Source: DUUI01 sp964345765
GTDB taxonomy: Bacteria; Bacillota_I; Bacilli_A; Erysipelotrichales; Erysipelotrichaceae
Assembly: GCA_964345765.1 (NCBI GenBank)
Contig: CAYFSJ010000011.1
Coordinates: 1 to 37,313 of the forward strand
Reading direction: 5' to 3'
Length of the DNA: 37,313 bases
Shown here one piece after another: positions 32,175-37,313 of the stretch (positions are counted from its first letter, which is position 1; each line of letters starts with the position of its first letter). Under the pieces are notes generated by a model that worked only from the letters and a program-made list of their open reading frames with translations, had not been told where the DNA came from and made no database searches. The position numbers and the translations under genes are program-made.

Positions 32175-34666
32175 TATTTAGCCTCCTTCTTTAAGACAAA
32201 GTCAATGTCTGAATCAATTTCTAAATATAGTTCATCAATTTGAGAATAGCTTTCTTTATTACGTTGTAAATCGTTAAAGTAAAAATATTCATTCTCAGAT
32301 ATAAAGTTATTGAGAATGCCTTGAGTTATACTATTGGCGATAAAAGCATACAGTTTATTAAAGTAAGGTTCTAAAATGTTTTTAGAATAAAGCTGTGCTC
32401 TGGGTGGACTTAGATAGTCTCCGACGAGTGGGTCGAACCCTTTACCACTAACTAGCTTTGTTTTGGGTTGAGGTGGGTTTAGCTCAAAAGTGCTTGTGTT
32501 GAGCTTAAATCTGACTGGTTTGTCTAAAGAGACAGTCAGTGGGATATAGTAGGCTCCTAAACAGACTTGTTTTAAAATGCGTTGAGCCACTAACGCGTAG
32601 GTAATGAGTTGGAGTTGTTGCCCGTTTCGGATCTTGTTTTTATCCAGCACTTTTTTAGAGGATTTATAGTCTAAGATGATAAAACCATCAGAATTGATAT
32701 CGATTCGGTCAATGATACCACTAAAGGCCAAAGGTAATTCTTCAAAGAGTTTAATTTGATGAAATGGGTATTCTAAAAGTTGAGCATCCGGATGATAACC
32801 GGCTTGGGTTTCATAATCTTCAAGATGGTTTAACTTTTGAGCCAATAAATGGGTTAATCGTTCTAAGCTTAGTTGATAGTGATCTTGTTTGTGGGGATAA
32901 AAATAAATCATTTGATCAAAGGTTGGTTTAAGGATGGATCGAATTTCATCGACACTCGAATGGACATAGTTTTTACCTCTTTGTTTGATGAGCACTTCTA
33001 ATACCTTATGAGAGAGGGTTCCGATACTGGCTACGTCTAATTCAAAAGGGGCAATGGATTTAAGGTTAAGTCCTCGTTCTAGAAAATATTGAAAACTATT
33101 CGTTGTGAAGGTTTCTAAGGATGAGACAGATCCTTTTATAAGTCCTTTGGCCATAAATAACGCTTGGGCAGTTTCAGGTGTAATGTTTGATATCACAGAG
33201 TTTTGTCCTGGTGCTTGTTTAAATTGCCATGGCTCTGCTTTGAGATTGCCTAAGAATTCTTCAACTTCAAAAGAAGTTTGATAAGGTTTCCCTTTATAGT
33301 CCATTAAAGGATAAGAGATAATCATGTTTTTGGCTGAATTAAGTCTATCCATCATTTGTTTGTTATGAAGCTGAATACGACTTTCAAGCGTTGGAAAGCC
33401 ATGAATATCTTTGACGTATTCTTCATTGAATAGAGAGCTAAGTGATTTGAAACCTGGAAAGTTTTGTTGGGTTAATCCTAAAAAGACAGTTAGGTCATAG
33501 TCAGTATTTGGAATATAGGTTAAATCACTGACAACAATTGATTCATGTTTTGTTTGTTGTTTAATGGGTTTTAGTAAAATGGATTCAAGAATAGAGATCA
33601 TATTCTCTTGGTTGATTAAATGATAGTTTTCTTCGATTAATCGCTTAAGTGTGTATAGATCTTGTGTTTGATTGGTCTTGGTTAATAAGTCAAAAACAAA
33701 GATAATTAGATTATCGTTTTTCGCTTTCTCAAAGCGTTTGACATACTCTTTTGAGAGGTTTAAAGCTTGTTGATATTGTTTGTTTTGATGATTTAGTTGA
33801 TAATCAAGCTCACTCTCGAAGTTGAAGTCGATTGATGGTAGACCACTGATTAACTGTTCGAAATTAATATCATGAAGTTTGGTGATGTTTAAAAAACTGT
33901 CCATATATAGGTCGTCAAAAACATTGAGGCTATAAAATTGAAGGAGTGCTTCTTTATCGTGATTGTGGAGAGCTTTGACTAGATAAAAAGCGGCTAAGTT
34001 TATAGTGCTAATTTGACTTTCATCTAAATAACTGACTTTTAGATGGGTCATTTGACGTTTTAATTCTTGAATATAGCTTGGGTCGCCTGTTTGAATAAGG
34101 ACAGTTTCATATTGATCAATAATTTCTAAAAGACCACTGACTTCTTGTCGTGGGTTGAGTGCTTTTTTATATTGGATGTTTTGTTTGTTTAATGTTCTAA
34201 TTTCTGGTAATGAAATTGATAGTTTTTCGAATAATTTTAAATGATAGAGTTCATAATAAAAAGGATGGATAACGATTGAGTCTGTATTGATTGGTTTGAT
34301 AGTTAAATAGGGTCTTTCGATATGGTTAGCGATGAGTTTTAATAAGTGAGTTTTTTCTTTGTCTAATAGATTTCCTTGTGGACAATTGTCGATAGGAATA
34401 AAATGACGGTCTAGTAGATCGATAAAGTCGATGACTTGAATAATGATTTCTTCAAAGTCTAATGCATTTTTGAGTAGTGAAAACTCATCTTTATGTTGGT
34501 CAATAATTTGTTTAGCTTTGAGTATGCGAGTAAGTTTGTTTGAGCTGGGGTAAAAAACTTGGTCAAAAGACATGAAGCGTTGATTGATGAGTGCGTCATG
34601 TTTATTTAAAAGGAAAGTTAAGATGTTATCGCGTGCTCGCGTATCAATTATGTTTAGAGTTTCCAT
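32174..34666 (-). CDS. addB: AddB-like exonuclease subunit, reduced form
   Basis: The 830 residues are far short of Bacillus AddB (about 1160). Supporting the call are the position before addA and a C-terminal RecB-type nuclease: GTLSHKVLE (around 547), IDRIDIN, ILDYKSSKK (around 665) and QLQLITYAL. Two usual features are missing. The N-terminus has no Walker A motif (it begins METLNIIDTRARDN). The iron-sulfur staple cysteines are also absent: the usual CPFxYF reads NSFQYF (around 522), and the C-terminal CxxC-type cluster is not found; only two Cys occur in the chain. It is preceded by a leaderless-type promoter. Confidence 0.85.
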   Translation of the reverse strand: METLNIIDTRARDNILTFLLNKHDALINQRFMSFDQVFYPSSNKLTRILKAKQIIDQHKDEFSLLKNALDFEEIIIQVIDFIDLLDRHFIPIDNCPQGNLLDKEKTHLLKLIANHIERPYLTIKPINTDSIVIHPFYYELYHLKLFEKLSISLPEIRTLNKQNIQYKKALNPRQEVSGLLEIIDQYETVLIQTGDPSYIQELKRQMTHLKVSYLDESQISTINLAAFYLVKALHNHDKEALLQFYSLNVFDDLYMDSFLNITKLHDINFEQLISGLPSIDFNFESELDYQLNHQNKQYQQALNLSKEYVKRFEKAKNDNLIIFVFDLLTKTNQTQDLYTLKRLIEENYHLINQENMISILESILLKPIKQQTKHESIVVSDLTYIPNTDYDLTVFLGLTQQNFPGFKSLSSLFNEEYVKDIHGFPTLESRIQLHNKQMMDRLNSAKNMIISYPLMDYKGKPYQTSFEVEEFLGNLKAEPWQFKQAPGQNSVISNITPETAQALFMAKGLIKGSVSSLETFTTNSFQYFLERGLNLKSIAPFELDVASIGTLSHKVLEVLIKQRGKNYVHSSVDEIRSILKPTFDQMIYFYPHKQDHYQLSLERLTHLLAQKLNHLEDYETQAGYHPDAQLLEYPFHQIKLFEELPLAFSGIIDRIDINSDGFIILDYKSSKKVLDKNKIRNGQQLQLITYALVAQRILKQVCLGAYYIPLTVSLDKPVRFKLNTSTFELNPPQPKTKLVSGKGFDPLVGDYLSPPRAQLYSKNILEPYFNKLYAFIANSITQGILNNFISENEYFYFNDLQRNKESYSQIDELYLEIDSDIDFVLKKEAK

Positions 34667-34672
34667 GTTGCC

Positions 34673-34681
34673 ATTATATCA
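34673..34681 (-). promoter_or_regulatory. addB promoter, predicted leaderless start
   Basis: The minus strand reads TGATATAAT (34681-34673), a TGn-extended perfect -10, then six bases, then ATG. Transcription start is predicted at 34666, the A of the addB ATG. There is no Shine-Dalgarno and no recognisable -35. Confidence 0.65.
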
Positions 34682-34747
34682 AATAACATATGACTTTAAA
34701 AAGCTTGTTTAATATGCGATAATATTAGGGTATAAGGAGGTCATTTG

Positions 34748-35920
34748 ATGTCATCAGTAGCAGTATTAAGTGAAGTATTAGATTCACGTAAGGGAGGTAA
34801 GACCGCTAAGTTCAATGGATTCTTAGAAGATTACCTCAATTCAGATGCCCCTATTAAAGATGAAGTTAGAGAGTCACTACAAAAAGTACTTGAAGCGTAT
34901 CCAGATTTTAGAATCTTGACGGACTTCCGTTTCAATGTCAATAAAGAGGCTATCAGTAACCAAATAATTCGATATAAGGATGTTACAAAACTTCCTGCGA
35001 ATTATTACGATCTAGCGTTTATTCTCTATGGGGCTATTAACAATAAAGAATTATGTATTTTAGTAGCAGACGGAACACGGAATGTTGATTATTTTTTAGC
35101 GAAAGGAATGTATTATACCTTAACTGAACAGTATGGTATTTTAGAGGATTCGCGTCAAGAGGTTATCGTTTTAACGATGGCTCATTTAGATGAGTTGACA
35201 GATGTAATTAATCAGTTTAATAATGATCCACGTTTACGTGTGGCTCCGTTTCAAAGACGTATTGATAAGAAATATTTTAGTAATTTTGAGGACTTACATA
35301 ATCAAGTTAGTGAAATTGCGACCAACATTAAGGATAATGTTAAAGAAGACTTAGGAATTGTTAAAGATCGCTCTGTCATTATTTTTAGAAATATCGCGAG
35401 TTGGTTCTTATTTAAGAAACTTCTTTATGTTTCTTATATGTCGAATAAGGACTATCTTAATAACAAAGCAGAGGGTAATATGAGACAACATCGTAACAAT
35501 GCGAAACAAATTGTTGATGGTATACCGTTTGTTGCCTTTAGTGAAATGTGGCGTATGAAAAATGTTAAACCTACCGAAGTTAAGTCTGAACCTGAAAAAG
35601 ATAATAAAGCAGGACAAGATATGCCAATTAATCACCATGTACCTGTTGAGTCTACTCAAGAACCACCAGCTGGGACTGAGCATGAAACTCCGGTTGTTGA
35701 GCCTCTTGATGAGTTAGGAAATCCTTCTACCCCAAATATTGAGCCAACACCTGAAGTTGAACCAAATGCGCCTGTGGTTGATCCACAACAACCTCATGAA
35801 AAAGAAGAGGTGAGTGCAGCACCAACTTTAGAGGATGAACTACCTTCTGAGGATAAGGATGTTCCTACTAAAGAACAAGAATTTCCTTCAGATGCACCAC
35901 AAGACGAAGTAAAGCTATAG
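34748..35920 (+). CDS. Unknown protein with globular N-terminal part and long acidic Pro/Glu-rich tail
   Basis: From ATG 34748 the protein has 390 residues; AAGGAGG sits seven bases upstream, so the TTG at 34745 is rejected. Residues 1 to about 270 look globular and mixed alpha/beta (for example YDLAFILYGAINNKELCILVADG and SRQEVIVLTMAHLDELTDVI). A hydrophobic-aromatic stretch, RSVIIFRNIASWFLFKKLLYVSYM, near 213-236 could contact a membrane or partner. The last 115 or so residues are low-complexity, rich in Pro, Glu, Asp, Val and Thr, and probably disordered. I do not recognise the family. It is divergent from addB and five bases before the exodeoxyribonuclease gene. Confidence 0.75.
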   Translation: MSSVAVLSEVLDSRKGGKTAKFNGFLEDYLNSDAPIKDEVRESLQKVLEAYPDFRILTDFRFNVNKEAISNQIIRYKDVTKLPANYYDLAFILYGAINNKELCILVADGTRNVDYFLAKGMYYTLTEQYGILEDSRQEVIVLTMAHLDELTDVINQFNNDPRLRVAPFQRRIDKKYFSNFEDLHNQVSEIATNIKDNVKEDLGIVKDRSVIIFRNIASWFLFKKLLYVSYMSNKDYLNNKAEGNMRQHRNNAKQIVDGIPFVAFSEMWRMKNVKPTEVKSEPEKDNKAGQDMPINHHVPVESTQEPPAGTEHETPVVEPLDELGNPSTPNIEPTPEVEPNAPVVDPQQPHEKEEVSAAPTLEDELPSEDKDVPTKEQEFPSDAPQDEVKL

Positions 35921-35924
35921 TTCA

Positions 35925-36680
35925 ATGAAGTTTGTATCTTGGAATGTCAATGGGTTTAGAGCTGTATTAAATAAAGGATTTGATGAGTTCTTCACTCAGA
36001 TTGATGCTGATTTCTTCTGTATTCAAGAAACGAAGATGCAGGAAAATCAACATACCTATGATTTTCTAGATTACAAAGAGTTTTATAATTATGCAGTTAA
36101 AAAGGGGTATTCTGGGACGGCGATTTTGTCGAAACAGACCCCTTTGTCTGTAAATTATGGAATCAATCTAGAGGATCATGATCAGGAAGGCCGTGTCATT
36201 ACTTGTGAGTATGATGACTTCTATTTAGTGACGGTTTATACGCCTAATTCTAAACGAGGTTTAGAGCGTTTGGATTATCGAATGATTTGGGAAGATGAGT
36301 TTCAAGCCTACATTAAGAAACTGGATGAAATTAAACCGGTGATTGTTTGTGGGGACTTAAATGTTGCTCATCAGAAAATCGATTTAAAGAACCCAAGCTC
36401 TAACCGATTGAGTGCAGGTTTCACGGATGAGGAACGCTCAAAAATGACTCAGTTTTTAAATAATGGGTTTGTTGATAGTTTTAGATATTTACATCCACAA
36501 GATAAGGACCGATACACTTGGTGGTCTTATATGGCTCAATCAAGAGCTCGTAATGTTGGTTGGAGAATAGATTATTTTCTAGTTTCTGAAAGAATTAAAG
36601 ATAAAATCATTAAAGCTGAAATACTGGACCATGTCATGGGTTCAGATCACTGTCCCATCTATTTGGAGATGGACTTATAA
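35925..36680 (+). CDS. exoA: Exodeoxyribonuclease III (AP endonuclease, Xth/ExoA)
   Basis: It repairs abasic sites and trims 3' ends. The 251 residues have all exonuclease III motifs: WNVNGFRA, IQETKMQ (metal Glu), YSGTAILSK, VYTPNSKRG, CGDLNVAHQKIDLKNP, GFTDEERSKM, YTWWSYMAQSRARNVGWRIDYFL and the catalytic GSDHCPI. It begins five bases after the preceding gene with no clear ribosome site, so translation is probably coupled to it. A strong terminator follows at once. It would work with the glycosylase-family protein (10105-10683) in base-excision repair. Confidence 0.95.
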   Translation: MKFVSWNVNGFRAVLNKGFDEFFTQIDADFFCIQETKMQENQHTYDFLDYKEFYNYAVKKGYSGTAILSKQTPLSVNYGINLEDHDQEGRVITCEYDDFYLVTVYTPNSKRGLERLDYRMIWEDEFQAYIKKLDEIKPVIVCGDLNVAHQKIDLKNPSSNRLSAGFTDEERSKMTQFLNNGFVDSFRYLHPQDKDRYTWWSYMAQSRARNVGWRIDYFLVSERIKDKIIKAEILDHVMGSDHCPIYLEMDL

Positions 36681-36707
36681 CTCTCTACTTTTGAAGAGAG
36701 TTTTTTT
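36679..36707 (+). terminator. Terminator of exoA
   Basis: AACTCTCT (36679-36686) pairs perfectly with AGAGAGTT (36695-36702), followed by a run of T. Confidence 0.92.
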
Positions 36708-36749
36708 AATACGATCTGGATGACAATTGAGAAAGATTCTTAGTTCACA

Positions 36750-36778
36750 TTGAACCCTTTGTTTATCTACTTTATAAT
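36750..36778 (+). promoter_or_regulatory. Sigma-A-type promoter of the membrane-anchored unknown
   Basis: TTGAAC (36750-36755) and a perfect TATAAT (36773-36778) are separated by 17 bases. GAGGTGA follows, then ATG at 36796. This is a conventional promoter with a leader, in contrast to the leaderless-type starts elsewhere in the window. Confidence 0.7.
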
Positions 36779-36795
36779 AATTACAGAGGTGACTT

Positions 36796-37254
36796 ATGAA
36801 AACAAAATCATTTTTTAGAAATAATCTAATTATTTTTACGATTATTGGATTACTGTTAGTCTTGTTATTGTATTTTTTCTATGTCCGACAAAACATCAAA
36901 GTGATTAATCCAGCAGAGTATCAATTTAATTATGTTATTGTTGATTTGTCTCCAACAGAGAGTTATCAAGGACAGATTGACCCTGAACTAAGCAATGATT
37001 TTATTGATTATGTTAATGATTCAATCTTAAATCGACGTGTCTTTAGTCTCAATCCAGAAATGGGAGAGACAATTCGTTTCAATAATGGTAAACACAGCTA
37101 TGAAATTGTCTTAGGTTTAGATAATGATATTTATATTGACCGTAAAGTTCGGGATACGGATGAAATAGCGGATATGATTCGTTATCAACTGAAGGCCAAC
37201 CAAAAAGACACTATCGTTGTGAAAATCAATGAATTGATTCAAGCCATAGAATAG
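36796..37254 (+). CDS. Membrane-anchored protein of unknown function
   Basis: The protein has 152 residues. A short basic N-terminus (MKTKSFFRNN) is followed by one hydrophobic helix at about 11-30, ending in YFFYVRQ, with no cleavage site or lipobox. The remaining 120 residues are soluble, acidic and probably exported, with alternating strands (FNYVIVDLSP, YEIVLGLDNDIYID, DTIVVKINELIQ). The GAGGTGA ribosome site and upstream promoter are good. The following gene, nine bases on, starts as a lipoprotein, so both may act at the cell surface. I do not recognise the family. Confidence 0.75.
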   Translation: MKTKSFFRNNLIIFTIIGLLLVLLLYFFYVRQNIKVINPAEYQFNYVIVDLSPTESYQGQIDPELSNDFIDYVNDSILNRRVFSLNPEMGETIRFNNGKHSYEIVLGLDNDIYIDRKVRDTDEIADMIRYQLKANQKDTIVVKINELIQAIE

Positions 37255-37263
37255 GAGCATTAT

Positions 37264-37313
37264 ATGAAGAAAGTTATTCTGTTTCTATTGATGTTTTTGT
37301 TAATAGGTTGTAC
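37264..37313 (+). CDS. Lipoprotein, N-terminal fragment (cut by the window end)
   Basis: The sixteen visible residues, MKKVILFLLMFLLIGC, are a complete lipoprotein signal peptide: two Lys, a hydrophobic core and the lipobox LIGC with the lipidated Cys16. A GGAG ribosome site lies just upstream. The mature part lies outside the window, so the function is unknown. Confidence 0.75.
   Translation, partial: MKKVILFLLMFLLIGC

Noticed and set aside
35408..35683. Minus-strand open frame inside the unknown gene at 34748-35920
   Set aside because: The sense frame has a strong ribosome site and continuous coding character; the antisense frame has neither.
35916..35924. TATAGT before exoA as a leaderless promoter
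   Set aside because: Only three bases separate it from the ATG, too close for +1 to fall on the start codon.

Overview
The window reads as a chromosomal segment of a low-GC, AT-rich, probably anaerobic and fermentative bacterium on the Bacillota/Mollicutes side. MnmE, RNase M5-KsgA-IspE-GlmU-Prs, AddAB, a PucR regulator and a QueT transporter are typical of low-GC Gram-positives. TGA is used as a stop (first RDD gene, tatD, rnmV, SAP gene) and Trp is TGG, so the code is standard and not the Mycoplasma code. An Acholeplasma/Izemoplasma-like or related lineage would fit, but the assignment is inference. There are no rRNA, tRNA, CRISPR or IS elements.

Layout. 1-5342: tail of an acidic protein, then mnmE, two small RDD membrane proteins, tatD, formate-THF ligase (fhs) and a small membrane protein, all on +. 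5391-9619: a candidate Rex operator followed by hydC-hydB-hydA, a trimeric NAD-linked [FeFe] hydrogenase, ending in a bidirectional terminator. 9622-10683: a GNAT gene (-) and a uracil-DNA-glycosylase-family gene (+). 10667-19674: a nine-kilobase allantoin catabolism cassette. It has seven tightly packed genes on - (allE, allD, allC, a DAACS-family carrier, a hydantoin-racemase-fold protein, a signal-less substrate-binding-fold protein and allB), divergent from a pucR regulator on +. 19671-27151: DUF2500-like gene, queT, then rnmV-ksgA-ispE-glmU-prs, two HAD phosphatases and a SAP-domain protein. 27206-29048: rpiB and an aldehyde dehydrogenase. 29043-34666: addB-addA on -, both shorter than usual. 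34748-37313: an unknown protein with an acidic tail, exodeoxyribonuclease III, a membrane-anchored unknown and the start of a lipoprotein.

How it fits together. The cassette would convert imported allantoin to allantoate (AllB), ureidoglycine/ureidoglycolate (AllC, AllE) and oxalurate (AllD), releasing ammonia and NADH. The neighbouring Hyd complex could dispose of reducing power as H2 under redox control. No uricase, xanthine dehydrogenase or oxalurate/oxamate carbamoyltransferase genes are visible, so the route starts at scavenged allantoin and its last steps lie elsewhere or are unusual. The most novel parts are the three non-canonical cassette proteins: a carrier whose acidic-substrate residues are replaced, a racemase-fold protein lacking both catalytic cysteines, and an orphan cytosolic binding-protein fold.

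A second unexpected signal is start architecture. Four genes (mnmE, the GNAT gene, rnmV, addB) have a -10 box exactly six bases before their ATG and no Shine-Dalgarno, which puts transcription start on the A of the start codon, i.e. leaderless mRNAs.
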